Source: RH-AL1 sp965198715 | Lineage (GTDB): Bacteria; Pseudomonadota; Alphaproteobacteria; Rhizobiales; Beijerinckiaceae | Direction: 5' to 3' | DNA: 64,000 bases | Assembly (NCBI GenBank): GCA_965198715.1 | Contig: CBDAPV010000002.1 | Span: forward strand, 62,001 to 126,000 | Part shown: positions 7,647 to 15,238 of the stretch, piece after piece | Position numbering within the stretch: the stretch's first letter is position 1 | Layout: every line of letters begins with the position of its first letter | The notes under the pieces: generated by a model | Seen by the model: the letters and a program-made list of their open reading frames with translations, nothing else | What the model was told of the DNA's origin: nothing | The model's database searches: none | Position numbers and translations under genes: made by a program

Positions 7647-8441
7647 CTAGCGCGGGCTCGCCGCCCCGCTTCCGCTCAGCGGATTGGCCGGGTCCCAGCC
7701 GTAGCGCAGCGTCTCGAAGCGCATGCCCATCGTGTCGATGAGCACGAGGCGGCCGACGAGGCCCTCGCCGAAGCCGACGATCTCGCGGATCACCTCCAGC
7801 GCCATCATCGCGCCGACGATCCCCGTCAGCGCGCCGAGCACGCCGGCCTCGGCGCAGCTGGGGACGGCTCCTGCGTCGGGCGCCTGCGGGAACAGGCAGC
7901 GATAGGTCGGGTTGGGCCGGCCCTCGGCGTCGCGCTCGTGCGGGCGCAGCGTCGTCAGCGAGGCGTCGAAGCTGCCCACCGCCGCGCTCACCAGCGGAAC
8001 GCCCTCGTGGAAGCAGGCGTCGGAGACGGCGTAGCGCGTGGCGAAATTGTCGGAGCCGTCGGCGACGACGTCCCAGCCCCGAACCAGCGCGCGGGCATTG
8101 CCGGCGTCGAGCCGCTCGGCCAGGGGCACGACGGCGACGTGCGGGTTGAGCCGTCGGATTGCCTCGGTGGCGCTCTCGACCTTGGGCCGGCCGATGTCGG
8201 GCGTGCCGTGCAGCACTTGGCGCTGCAGGTTGGACAGCGCCACGACGTCGTCGTCGACCACGCCGAGCGTGCCGACGCCCGCCGCCGCGAGGTATTGCAG
8301 TAGCGGCGCGCCGAGGCCGCCGGCGCCGATCGCCAGCACGCGGGCGGCCTTCAGCCTGGCCTGGCCGGGGCCGCCGACGTCGTGCAGCACGATGTGGCGG
8401 GCGTAGCGCTCGATCTCGGGGCCGGTCAGCATGGCAGGCAT
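7647..8441 (-). CDS. moeB: MoeB/ThiF-family E1-like adenylyltransferase
   Basis: A 264-residue E1-like enzyme. The family adenylates the C-terminal Gly-Gly of a small sulfur carrier (MoaD or ThiS) for molybdopterin or thiamine synthesis. Visible features are the nucleotide site IGAGGLGAPLLQYLA, the SNLQRQ segment with its arginine, and DGSDNFATRY. Typical MoeB proteins bind zinc with two CxxC pairs. Here the first is reduced to PTYRCL and the second is missing, because the protein stops soon after the adenylation fold. There is no rhodanese domain. Starts at 8441 (MPAMLTGPEIERYARH) and 8432 are both possible. ThiF is the main alternative. Confidence 0.82.
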   Translation of the reverse strand: MPAMLTGPEIERYARHIVLHDVGGPGQARLKAARVLAIGAGGLGAPLLQYLAAAGVGTLGVVDDDVVALSNLQRQVLHGTPDIGRPKVESATEAIRRLNPHVAVVPLAERLDAGNARALVRGWDVVADGSDNFATRYAVSDACFHEGVPLVSAAVGSFDASLTTLRPHERDAEGRPNPTYRCLFPQAPDAGAVPSCAEAGVLGALTGIVGAMMALEVIREIVGFGEGLVGRLVLIDTMGMRFETLRYGWDPANPLSGSGAASPR

Positions 8442-8500
8442 GTAGGCGCATTCGCGGCGCTTGGCTTGCCCCGCAGGCCGCGATCGCGGCATGGCAGGGC

Positions 8501-9163
8501 ATGACCCGCTTCCTGCTGAGCCTCGCCGCCGTGCTCTACCTCGCCATGATCGTGCTGGCGCTGCGCCCGGCGACGGATCTCGAGGTGGCCCATCTCTTCT
8601 ACGTCGCGCCGCACCGCTTCGTCGGCGACACGCCCGCCGGGGTGGCGTTGCGCTACGTCGCCTGGGCGCTGCCCTTCGTGCTGCTCGCGCTCATGGTCAT
8701 CGTCGCCGGCCTCGCCCGCCTGGGCCTCTGGCCGGCCCGCTTCGCGCCCAGCGGGCCCAGCCTGGCCATGCTGGTGCTGGCCATGGCGGTCGGGCCCGGC
8801 CTGCTCATCCACCTCGGCCTCAAGGAGGTCTCGCACCGCCCGCGCCCGCTCGCGGTGACCGCCTTCGGTGGCGCCGAGGCCTTCCGCCCCTGGTACCGCT
8901 TCGACGGCGCCTGCCGGCACAATTGCGCCTTCGCCTCGGGCGAGGCAGGTGTGGCGGCCTGGACGCTGGCGCCGGCGAGCCTCGTGCCGCCGCCCTGGCG
9001 CGGCGCGGCGATGGCCGCCGCCCTGGCCTTCACCGCGGCCGCCGCGGTCTGGCGCATGGCGCTCGGCGCGCACTTCCTGTCCGACGCACTCGGCGCGATG
9101 CTGATCGTGATCCTGGTGATCCTGGCCTGCCGTGCCGCGCTGATCCGGCGTCGCGCGGCCTGA
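8501..9163 (+). CDS. PAP2-family membrane phosphatase
   Basis: A 220-residue integral membrane protein with about five or six hydrophobic segments. The three PAP2 acid-phosphatase motifs are present: KEVSHRPRP (about residues 107-115), FASGEA (about 144-149) and WRMALGAHFLSD (about 184-195). The Arg of motif 1 and the Arg, His and Asp of motif 3 are kept. In motif 2 the usual SGH reads SGE. The family dephosphorylates lipids such as undecaprenyl pyrophosphate, phosphatidate or lipid A, facing the periplasm. The substrate here is unknown. It is divergent from the moeB-like gene. Confidence 0.82.
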   Translation: MTRFLLSLAAVLYLAMIVLALRPATDLEVAHLFYVAPHRFVGDTPAGVALRYVAWALPFVLLALMVIVAGLARLGLWPARFAPSGPSLAMLVLAMAVGPGLLIHLGLKEVSHRPRPLAVTAFGGAEAFRPWYRFDGACRHNCAFASGEAGVAAWTLAPASLVPPPWRGAAMAAALAFTAAAAVWRMALGAHFLSDALGAMLIVILVILACRAALIRRRAA

Positions 9164-9334
9164 GGTCGACACGGTTTTATCCCATAGTCGGCTGACGCCG
9201 CCGCCGGATCCGCGGTAGTGTGGGTCTTCGGCAGCGTCAGTCGCAGCGGAACTCGGCGCTGGACCCAGGCGCTTGTCGCCACCAAGACACGAGCGAGTCG
9301 GCGACATAGACTCGCGGCCCCCAAGGAGATGCGG

Positions 9335-9922
9335 ATGCCTGCCAACACCCACCTTTTGATCCGCGCCATCGCGGCGCTGGCGCTCGTCACCGTCCCGGTC
9401 GCCGCCTTCGCTCAGGGCACCGAGGAACAGCAGCAGGCCTGCACGCCCGATGCCGTGAAGCTGTGCTCGGACACGATCCCCGACATCCCCAAGACCACCG
9501 CCTGCATGAAGGCGCATTTCTCCCAGCTCGCGCCGCGCTGCCAGGCGGCGTTCGCCGACGCCACCGGCAGCAAGACCAAGGCGGCCGAACGCAAGCCCGA
9601 GGCGCCGCGCGCGAAGGTCGCCAGCCGCGCCGAGCGTCGCCTGCCCGAGCGCTCTGAGCGCGAGGCCCGCGTGCCGCGCAACGAGCGCGAGGCCCGCGAG
9701 CCGGTGTCGCGCGACGACGAGCGCGAGACGGCGCGACCGCCGCGCGAGGCGAGCGAAACGCCCGAGGCCGTGCCGCCGCGCGCCGAGGGCTACCCGCCAT
9801 ACCCGGCGCCGGCCGCGACCGGCCCGCGCGCGCAGATCGCCAACGCCTGCCGCGCCGGCCTGATCGACAGCTTCACCTGCAGCACCACCGTGCCGGCCCT
9901 TCTCGGCGGCCCGTCCTACTGA
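9335..9922 (+). CDS. Exported protein with Cys-rich N-terminal repeat
   Basis: A 195-residue protein. Residues 1-25 or so are a signal peptide (ALALVTVPVAAFAQG). A compact Cys-rich unit follows: ACTPDAVKLC, TTACMKAHF, APRCQAAF. This spacing resembles the Golgi/GLG1-type cysteine-rich repeat found in many alphaproteobacterial secreted proteins. The middle is highly charged Arg/Glu low complexity, and the C-terminus has two more Cys (ANACRAG, SFTCST). The ATG at 9335 is preferred over 9329 because AAGGAG at 9323-9328 is then six bases away. Function unknown. Confidence 0.75.
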   Translation: MPANTHLLIRAIAALALVTVPVAAFAQGTEEQQQACTPDAVKLCSDTIPDIPKTTACMKAHFSQLAPRCQAAFADATGSKTKAAERKPEAPRAKVASRAERRLPERSEREARVPRNEREAREPVSRDDERETARPPREASETPEAVPPRAEGYPPYPAPAATGPRAQIANACRAGLIDSFTCSTTVPALLGGPSY

Positions 9923-9937
9923 GCCGCGAACGCTCCG

Positions 9938-9964
9938 TCCCCGGCGCAAAGCCGGGGATCTTTT
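9938..9964 (+). terminator. Rho-independent terminator
   Basis: A perfect 8-bp stem TCCCCGGC / GCCGGGGA (9938-9945 and 9951-9958) is followed by C and TTTT. It ends the Cys-rich protein gene and faces the convergent gene at 9979. Confidence 0.85.
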
Positions 9965-9978
9965 GTCCGGCAGGAGCG

Positions 9979-10533
9979 TCAGCTCGCCCGCTTGACCGCC
10001 ACCGTGACCAGCACGAAACCTTCGCCGTGCTTGCCGGTCTTGGTCTGCAGGATCAGCCGGTGGCCGGGCAGCGGGAAGGCCGGCCAGACGTAGATGGCGC
10101 TGCCGCCGGCGTCGAACGTGGGGGCGGGCAGCGGCGGCAGCGCCATGCGGTGCACGAGGCCGTCGCGGAAATGTTCGGCGCTGGGGACCATGCCGCTGAC
10201 GCCGCAGCTGGTCTCGACCGCGCCCTTCGTCGGCACGCGCGACACGTAGAGCGCGAAGGGCCCGTCGGGCAGCTTGCCGCCCCAGCGATGGCTCTTCAAC
10301 GTGGCACCGTCCGGCTCCGGCGCGGAATGGTCGCCGAGGTCGGCCATGCCCAGCGTGCCGGCCTCCGTCGCCAGCCGGTCGTAGTCCGGCTCCTCGCGCA
10401 GGCATTGCGACTGGAACGCGCCCAGTACGCTGTCGTCGCGCGCCGTGGGCAGCGTCTCAAGGGCGGCCGCACCCGACGCAGGCAGCCCCAAAGCGACGGC
10501 AAGCGACAGCAGAAGACAAGGAATACGCTTCAA
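9979..10533 (-). CDS. Secreted protein of unknown function
   Basis: A 184-residue protein with a clear signal peptide, MKRIPCLLLSLAVALGLPASGAAA. The mature part has two cysteines (SQCLREE and ETSCGVSG) that could form a disulfide, and ends in a short hydrophobic-basic strand VLVTVAVKRAS. I recognise no family. It is convergent with the Cys-rich protein gene and divergent from the DUF892 gene. Confidence 0.7.
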   Translation of the reverse strand: MKRIPCLLLSLAVALGLPASGAAALETLPTARDDSVLGAFQSQCLREEPDYDRLATEAGTLGMADLGDHSAPEPDGATLKSHRWGGKLPDGPFALYVSRVPTKGAVETSCGVSGMVPSAEHFRDGLVHRMALPPLPAPTFDAGGSAIYVWPAFPLPGHRLILQTKTGKHGEGFVLVTVAVKRAS

Positions 10534-10825
10534 CGGACAGGTCCCCGACGCACCGAAAGGCGGGCCGACCCGGACCTCATTCGCCGATGCCTGTCAACGC
10601 GGACGCCGCACCACGTCCGCCAGCCGCGACCTCCGCCGTGTGCCGGTCCTGCCTCGTTTCGCCGGCGTGCCTTCCATGGTGGTCAGGCCCGGCGCAAGGC
10701 TCAAGACCGACGCCGCGCGCGCTTATGTCCCTCGTTCGTCATCGCTGCCCGAGGCAACGCCCACCCCAGTTTCGCATTGGCCGGTCGTGGTCGCCTTGAA
10801 GGCGACTCGGCACCCAGGGAAACGC

Positions 10826-11323
10826 ATGACCATCAAGACCATCCACGAGCTGCTCGTGACCGCCATGACCTACGTGCTCGACTTCGAGCACCAGATCGCC
10901 AAGGCCGCCCCCGCCATGGCCGAGGCCAGCCACGATGCCGACCTCAAGGAGCTGTTCGGCAAGACCGCCACCAAGAGCCAGCACTACGCCCAGCAGCTCG
11001 AGGCGGTGTTCAAGGCCATCGGAGAGCCGGTGAAGACCAACGACAACAAGATCGCCACCGCCATGGTGCACGAGGTGCAGGGCATGGTGAAGGAGACCGA
11101 GATGGGCCCGGTGCGCGACGCCGCCCTCATCGTCGCCGCCAACCAGCAGCAGGCCTTCCGCGTGGCGTCTTACGGCTCCATGGAAGCCTACGCCAAGGCC
11201 GCCGGCAAAACCGAGGCGTTGAAGCCGCTGCAGGAGGCGCTGAAGGACAGCAAGGCCGGCGACGTGCAGTTCAACCGCATCGCCGAGAAGAGCGTGAACC
11301 CGGCCGCCGCGAAGGCGGCGTAA
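10826..11323 (+). CDS. DUF892 ferritin-like protein (YciE/YciF type)
   Basis: A 165-residue helical protein. It opens MTIKTIHELLVTAMTYVLDFEHQIAKAAPAMAEAS, the normal first helix of the DUF892 family with Glu and His in the ligand region, and later has QHYAQQLEAVF and ASYGSMEAYAKAAG. Family members form diiron four-helix bundles linked to stress responses; the reaction is not established. The ATG at 10826 matches the family N-terminus, while the frame is open far upstream. It is monocistronic, with a terminator 22 bases past the stop. Confidence 0.85.
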   Translation: MTIKTIHELLVTAMTYVLDFEHQIAKAAPAMAEASHDADLKELFGKTATKSQHYAQQLEAVFKAIGEPVKTNDNKIATAMVHEVQGMVKETEMGPVRDAALIVAANQQQAFRVASYGSMEAYAKAAGKTEALKPLQEALKDSKAGDVQFNRIAEKSVNPAAAKAA

Positions 11324-11344
11324 GCCTCACCTATCGACACTATG

Positions 11345-11374
11345 GCCTTCCTGCGCGAGCAGGGGGGCTTTTTT
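11345..11374 (+). terminator. Rho-independent terminator after the DUF892 gene
   Basis: A 10-bp stem with two G-U pairs, GCCTTCCTGC / GCAGGGGGGC (11345-11354 and 11359-11368), loop GCGA, is followed by TTTTTT. Confidence 0.85.
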
Positions 11375-11397
11375 GAGGAACTGAAGGGTCGGCGCTT

Positions 11398-11544
11398 ACC
11401 CTTCTCCCCTTGCGAGAGAAGGTGGCCCCGCGCAGCGGGGTCGGATGAGGGGTCGGGTCACCTTGCCGAGAGCCTCAACTGGGACGCTGCGGCGATCCCT
11501 CATCCGGCGCTTCGCGCCACCTTCTCCCGCAAGGGGAGAAGGGG
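11398..11544. repeat. Intergenic palindromic repeat, copy 1
   Basis: Two arms of about 50 bases face each other: ccttctccccttgcgagaga..gtcggatgagggg on the left and ccctcatccg..ccaccttctcccgcaagggg on the right. The composite has the hallmarks of the palindromic intergenic elements abundant in Rhizobiales. A second, diverged copy is at 12245-12400. Confidence 0.8.
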
Positions 11545-11607
11545 GCTACCTCTTCTGCAACTCGGACCCTGTGCACAAGCCCCCACGCGTCGTCCGCCCG
11601 AAGCCGG

Positions 11608-11868
11608 CTACGACTCCGCGCGCAGGCTCTTGAGCATGCGCCGCGCGATGTTGCGCACCGCCTCGTCGTCGCGCGCCTCGCCGTGCTCGTGGTCCCAGAG
11701 GTGGTCGAGGCTGCCGTCGAGCTGGTCGAGCAGCTCGGGGTGGCGCTCCGCCAGGAAGCGGACGGTGCCGAACACGATGTGCTCCACCACCATCTCGCGC
11801 CGCCGCGCGTCGATGACCTTCGAGGTCAGTTCGTCGGAGGGCATGGGTTCGTGCTGTTGGTTCGACAT
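11608..11868 (-). CDS. Small acidic helical protein, unknown function (intact copy)
   Basis: An 86-residue protein, MSNQQHEPMPSDELTSK.., predicted helical with a clustered His/Asp/Glu stretch (LDHLWDHEHGEARDDEA). I do not recognise the family. A homologous sequence with two one-base deletions lies at 12773-13029, which argues that this copy is the functional one. It is divergent from the gene at 12539, and the same pairing recurs in the decayed second unit, so the two genes probably belong together. Confidence 0.65.
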   Translation of the reverse strand: MSNQQHEPMPSDELTSKVIDARRREMVVEHIVFGTVRFLAERHPELLDQLDGSLDHLWDHEHGEARDDEAVRNIARRMLKSLRAES

Positions 11869-11929
11869 GCCGGCCTAATCGCCGGAGCCGGCTGCGGTTG
11901 CGGGGGCGGAAGCGCGCAGCGTCCGACAA

Positions 11930-12099
11930 GGCCCGGGACACACCCCCTTGCGATCACACACCCGCATTTTGCGTCGCGTTGCGTCGCGGGCACGGCCAAT
12001 CGGAAACAGGGTACGGCATCGTCGGGGCGTGGAGCCGTACGGCGACGTCCCAGGTCCTGGAACACACCCCCTCACGATCATAAACACCCGTTTTGCGTC
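11930..12099. repeat. Pair of imperfect ~46-bp direct repeats
   Basis: The segments 11930-11975 and 12053-12099 both read like gg.cc.gg.acacacccc, then cgatca, acacccg and ttttgcgtc. They lie 123 bases apart. No coding role is seen. Confidence 0.75.
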
Positions 12100-12244
12100 A
12101 TCAGGCGACATGCGCCGTGACCGGTTTCAAACAGCTTGGGTAGAATGACCGGGAAAGCGGCTTGTTCCACCTCGCGTGGGTCGCCGGTGCTGGTTCACGC
12201 AGAGCGAGGCCACGAAGAGAGAAGCCTCGGGCGAAGAGGGCTCT

Positions 12245-12400
12245 TCCTTCTCCCGCTCGCGGGAGAAGGTGGCCCTTGCGTGAGCAAGGTCGGATGAGGG
12301 GGTCGCCGGAAGAGCTGTCGGCCGCCGCGAGCGTAACGCCCGGCACCCTCATCCGACCCGACTGCGTCGGGCCACCTTCTCCCGCCGGGGCGGGAGAAGA
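12245..12400. repeat. Intergenic palindromic repeat, copy 2
   Basis: Left arm ccttctcccgctcgcgggag..gtcggatgaggg and right arm caccctcatccgacccg..ccaccttctcccgccgg match the family of the element at 11398, with a different central spacer. Confidence 0.8.
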
Positions 12401-12538
12401 AGCACCCCCTCCGCCGAGAGCGCGCGGACCGCGCCGGTGCATTCACACGTAGGCTTCAAGGCTGTGCACGCCGGCTGCCGGCGTCTTGTCCGGCGCCGCG
12501 GGTGCCCCTACGCTTGTCCGCACCTACGGGAGCACGCC

Positions 12539-12766
12539 ATGGCAGCCGCCTACATCGAGCACAGGCCGAAGAGCACGGACAAGGAGGCCACCGTCTCGCA
12601 CTACGTCATCGTGTCCGGCGGCGAGGAAAAGCACGGCTCGTTCAAGACGCAGCACGAGGCCAAGGACAAGGCCTGCGCCGAAGGCTACCGCCCCGTCCAC
12701 GTCGCCCGCGTCCGCCACCTCCATGACCACGACAGCCCCGACCACTTCCGGAAGGACCCTTGCTGA
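12539..12766 (+). CDS. Small conserved-looking hypothetical protein (intact copy)
   Basis: A 75-residue protein, MAAAYIEHRPKSTDKE.., with a compact alpha/beta-like core (HYVIVSGGEEKHGSFKTQ, EGYRPVHVARVRHL) and the ending SPDHFRKDPC. It resembles short uncharacterised alphaproteobacterial proteins ending in DHWRK-type motifs; the similarity to DUF2188 is only slight. A decayed piece of the same gene is at 13155-13220. Function unknown. It is divergent from the gene at 11608. Confidence 0.6.
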   Translation: MAAAYIEHRPKSTDKEATVSHYVIVSGGEEKHGSFKTQHEAKDKACAEGYRPVHVARVRHLHDHDSPDHFRKDPC

Positions 12767-12772
12767 GATCGG

Positions 12773-13029
12773 CTACGACCGCTCGCAAGCTGTTGAGCCT
12801 GTGCCGTTCGATATCACGCACGGCGTCGTCGTCGCACGCCTCGCCGTGCTCGTGGTCCCAGAGGTGGTCGAGGCTGCCGTCGAGTGGTCGAGAAGCTCGG
12901 GGTACCGCTCCGCCAGGAAGCGGACGGTGCCGAACACGATGTGCTCCACCACCATTTCACGCCGCCGCGCGAGATGATCTTCGAGGTCAGGTCATCGGAG
13001 CGCATGGGATCGTGCTGCTGGTTCGACAT
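12773..13029 (-). pseudogene. Frameshifted copy of the 11608-11868 gene
   Basis: Aligned by eye with 11608-11868, long stretches are identical (for example ctcgccgtgctcgtggtccc and aggaagcggacggtgccgaa). One base is missing near 12971 (gcgcg-agatg against gcgcgtcgatg) and one near 12890 (gag-tggtcg against gagctggtcg). The product would read MSNQQHDPMRSDDLTSKI and then leave frame. It is the decayed half of a tandem duplication. Confidence 0.8.
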
Positions 13030-13362
13030 GCCGGCCTAATCGCCAGGGCCGGTAGTGATCACGGGGCTGAAGCGCGCAGCGTATGACGCGAATATTCCCG
13101 CGTATTGTACGTCGCCGGCGCGGCCCCAACCTCTCCTACAACCGATGGGAGCAAGATGCGGCAGCCGCCATCATTTGACACAGGCTGAATAGCAAGGGTA
13201 AGGAGGCCGCCGTCTTGTACGAGAAAAAAGACCGATACACTTGATGAGCACGAAAACGGGATGTTGATTTACAACGCTATTTTATCGAAGCTGTTGTTAG
13301 CATGGATTTGAGTCATACTTTCATTCAAAAACAAAACTACCAAAAACGAAGAAGCCGCGACT
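13030..13362. other. Gap between duplicated unit and ATPase gene
   Basis: These 333 bases contain the remnant at 13155-13220 and then, from about 13221, an AT-rich tail downstream of the ATPase gene. The base composition changes abruptly at about 13221. No other gene is seen. Confidence 0.6.
13155..13220 (+). pseudogene. Truncated remnant of the 12539-12766 gene
   Basis: The text gcggcagccgcc, cacaggctgaa, agcaaggg and aaggaggccgccgtc follows the same order as the first 20 or so codons of the gene at 12539, with the start region and frame lost. Similarity stops near 13220, exactly where the AT-rich island begins, which suggests truncation by that insertion. Confidence 0.65.
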
Positions 13363-14631
13363 TCAGTCATCTGGCGATGTCAGGTCGCCTTGAGATATCT
13401 TCTCCACTCGCTCGTCATCTGTCTTCAACAGCATCGTTCTCAAACACATTCTATACTTTGGACTTATAAATCTGTAAGCATCTCCTTTTGGAGTTCTGCG
13501 TATAATGCTTTTAGCGCCGGAAGCCAGCGCAGCTAGATTGCCAGCAATATTCAGTTTAACATCTTGGGTGCTGTTTGGAAACTCTAGTCTGATTATTTCT
13601 TCAATATCCGTATATTTAAAGGTCTCTTCATCGCACGCACCAAGACTGTACAAGGTTTGATTACGCCTTCCCGCTGTTGTTTTGCGAGCGTTCATATTGT
13701 GCTCGACAGCTACATAATCCGCGCTGAGCGTTTGTAAAAGCCATTCAGATTCCGCTTGTGCAACGACCGCTCCATCAATGACGTAATCATTATCGACAGC
13801 GAATTGCGCCACCGCAAGGCAATATTCATGTACGTGCTGCGCGATCCTATCAGTTTTCCACGCCGCCTCTTTGTAGAAGACCGACTTATCTATCGTGAAT
13901 TGACACTTAAGCTTCTGCTCAAAGCCTCTCTGCATAAGCTGCTTGGCTTCAACGCTTGTCAGTCTTGCAACTTCGGAGACTTCGATTACCCGGTTCGCTA
14001 TAGTGGTTACGTTAGCAGCCTTGACAAGCATTTGTTTAATATCTGTTGGAACACCCACTATGCATATCTTAACATTGTATTTAGACATATCGTCGTCATC
14101 TAGCAGAATAATCGTATCCGCCACCGCTTTTAACATAGTTGCATTGTCTATGATTTGCTCGAGATTTTCATAAACCAAGATCGCCTTCGAAGAACCTGCT
14201 TTTTCTCTAATCCGCTTCAACAGAGTTTCGAAAGATCCCTCCTGTCCGATTGCATACTTTTTCGAGCCGCCGCCCTCGGCTCCTATGCCCGCGGGTGCAA
14301 ACTTCGCGACTCCCGAGCGCGCACGTTCTACAGGAACTTCGCTTTTTAGCCGGTCATTTTTATCTTTAAACGCAGCATCTAGACCGCCCTTGAGAGAAGC
14401 GCTCGCTAAGTTTACAGCCTCATATTTCACTTTCGAATCTTCAAAAACCTTTTTATACAGCCATGTCTTTCCGCTTCCGCTCTCTCCAGTAACAATGATA
14501 TTTTTCGCGCCATCGATTGCTTTGGTAAGCGATCGTTCTAAGTGTTCTCTAGACACATACATGTCATTTACACTCGGCGAACGCGGAGTAAACACCTCCT
14601 CGGGTCTAGGGCGTGATCCGAACAATGCCAT
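13363..14631 (-). CDS. AAA+-like P-loop ATPase, possible defence gene
   Basis: A 422-residue protein. Walker A is GESGSGKT at residues 49-56, preceded by a REHLERSL helix. A Walker B-like strand ILVYENLEQI is at 151-160, with Glu-Asn in place of Asp-Glu. A sensor-1-like strand ICIVGVPTD is near 189-197 and a conserved Arg in IANRVIEV near 214, an arrangement reminiscent of ORC/TniB-type AAA+ proteins. The C-terminal 150 residues, possibly winged-helix, are unassigned. Codon use is AT-rich, unlike its neighbours, so it was probably acquired. No partner gene is adjacent. An RBS-like GGAG precedes the ATG at 14631. A role in phage or plasmid defence is a guess. Confidence 0.8.
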   Translation of the reverse strand: MALFGSRPRPEEVFTPRSPSVNDMYVSREHLERSLTKAIDGAKNIIVTGESGSGKTWLYKKVFEDSKVKYEAVNLASASLKGGLDAAFKDKNDRLKSEVPVERARSGVAKFAPAGIGAEGGGSKKYAIGQEGSFETLLKRIREKAGSSKAILVYENLEQIIDNATMLKAVADTIILLDDDDMSKYNVKICIVGVPTDIKQMLVKAANVTTIANRVIEVSEVARLTSVEAKQLMQRGFEQKLKCQFTIDKSVFYKEAAWKTDRIAQHVHEYCLAVAQFAVDNDYVIDGAVVAQAESEWLLQTLSADYVAVEHNMNARKTTAGRRNQTLYSLGACDEETFKYTDIEEIIRLEFPNSTQDVKLNIAGNLAALASGAKSIIRRTPKGDAYRFISPKYRMCLRTMLLKTDDERVEKISQGDLTSPDD

Positions 14632-14684
14632 CTCGAACTCTCCGAATTTCGGCGAAACCTGAGTCCAGCTTTTATTTTAAGACC

Positions 14685-14718
14685 GACTTATGCATTTAGG
14701 GGGTTTTAAATATGTCAA
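14685..14718 (-). promoter_or_regulatory. Candidate promoter of the ATPase gene
   Basis: On the minus strand a perfect TTGACA (14718-14713) is followed about 16-18 bases later by an AT-rich TGCATAAG segment that could serve as a weak -10. It lies roughly 60 bases upstream of the ATPase start. Confidence 0.4.
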
Positions 14719-14731
14719 TCTCCACACCTAT

Positions 14732-14930
14732 CCATCTTCAGGGCCGCGATAACGCCTCCTGCGGAATCTCGACCTTGCCGAACTGCCGCATCTTCTTCTT
14801 GCCGGCCTTCTGCTTCTCCACCAGCTTGCGTTTGCGACTGACGTCGCCGCCGTAGCACTCAACGGTTGCGCACCGACTCGCGGGCGGTGATCTTGCCGCC
14901 TGTGTCGGTCTGCACGCGATGACGACCATG
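14732..14930 (-). pseudogene. Degenerate copy of the lepA 3' end
   Basis: These 199 bases match the last ~219 bases of lepA (15924-16142). They would encode CYGGDVSRKRKLVEKQKAG and then KKKMRQFGKVEIPQEA, as in LepA. A block of about 20 bases is deleted, one base is lost near the end, and many substitutions are present. The match starts directly at the edge of the AT-rich island and ends beside the antitoxin stop codon. Confidence 0.85.
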
Positions 14931-14933
14931 GAC

Positions 14934-15236
14934 TCAAGCCGCATTCGCCGCAGGTGCCAGTCGAGCGCCGAGCTGCAGACCGAGTGCGGCAACGACTGTC
15001 ACGATCGTCGCAAAATCGGGAACCTCTTCGCCGGACAAAGCGCGTCCGAGGGTGGCAACCGGCAGCCCTGTTCGCGCCGCGAGGTCGCTGACGCCCTTGG
15101 CGCGCGCGATATCGCCGAGCGCCGCACCCACGAGCTTCGGGTCACCGACTTCCAGGCAGGCATCCAGATAAGCGGCGATGGCGCTGTCGCTCCCGAGATG
15201 ATCGGCGACATCCCATGGCGTGGTTTTGAGCGGCAT
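14934..15236 (-). CDS. HI1420-type antitoxin with HTH domain
   Basis: A 100-residue protein. It opens MPLKTTPWDVADHLGSDSAI, the standard beginning of the addiction-module antidote family (HI1420-like). An XRE-type helix-turn-helix follows: GVSDLAARTGLPVATLGRAL. The family binds a RelE/ParE-fold toxin and represses its own operon. It starts two bases after the toxin stop codon, the usual toxin-first order. The C-terminal GLQLGARLAPAANAA is somewhat extended. The cognate toxin is frameshifted, so this antitoxin is now likely an orphan. Confidence 0.85.
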   Translation of the reverse strand: MPLKTTPWDVADHLGSDSAIAAYLDACLEVGDPKLVGAALGDIARAKGVSDLAARTGLPVATLGRALSGEEVPDFATIVTVVAALGLQLGARLAPAANAA

Positions 15237-15238
15237 GG

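Larger units (their letters stand above)
11869..12538. other. Repeat-filled gap inside the first duplicated unit
   Basis: This 670-base stretch has no credible gene. It carries the two 46-base direct repeats and the second palindromic repeat. The corresponding gap in the second unit is only about 125 bases, so roughly 500 bases were gained here or lost there. Confidence 0.6.
13221..14731. mobile_element. AT-rich acquired island
   Basis: This block of about 1.5 kb is visibly AT-richer than everything around it and contains one gene, an AAA+-like ATPase. Its left edge cuts the remnant at 13155 and its right edge meets a degenerate copy of the lepA 3' end. No integrase, transposase or clear terminal repeats were seen, so the mode of entry is inferred only from composition and edges. 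Confidence 0.6.

Noticed and set aside
12101..12452. Several short frames over 12.1-12.45 kb
   Set aside because: They are translations of the palindromic repeat on both strands; the same nonsense peptides appear wherever the repeat occurs.
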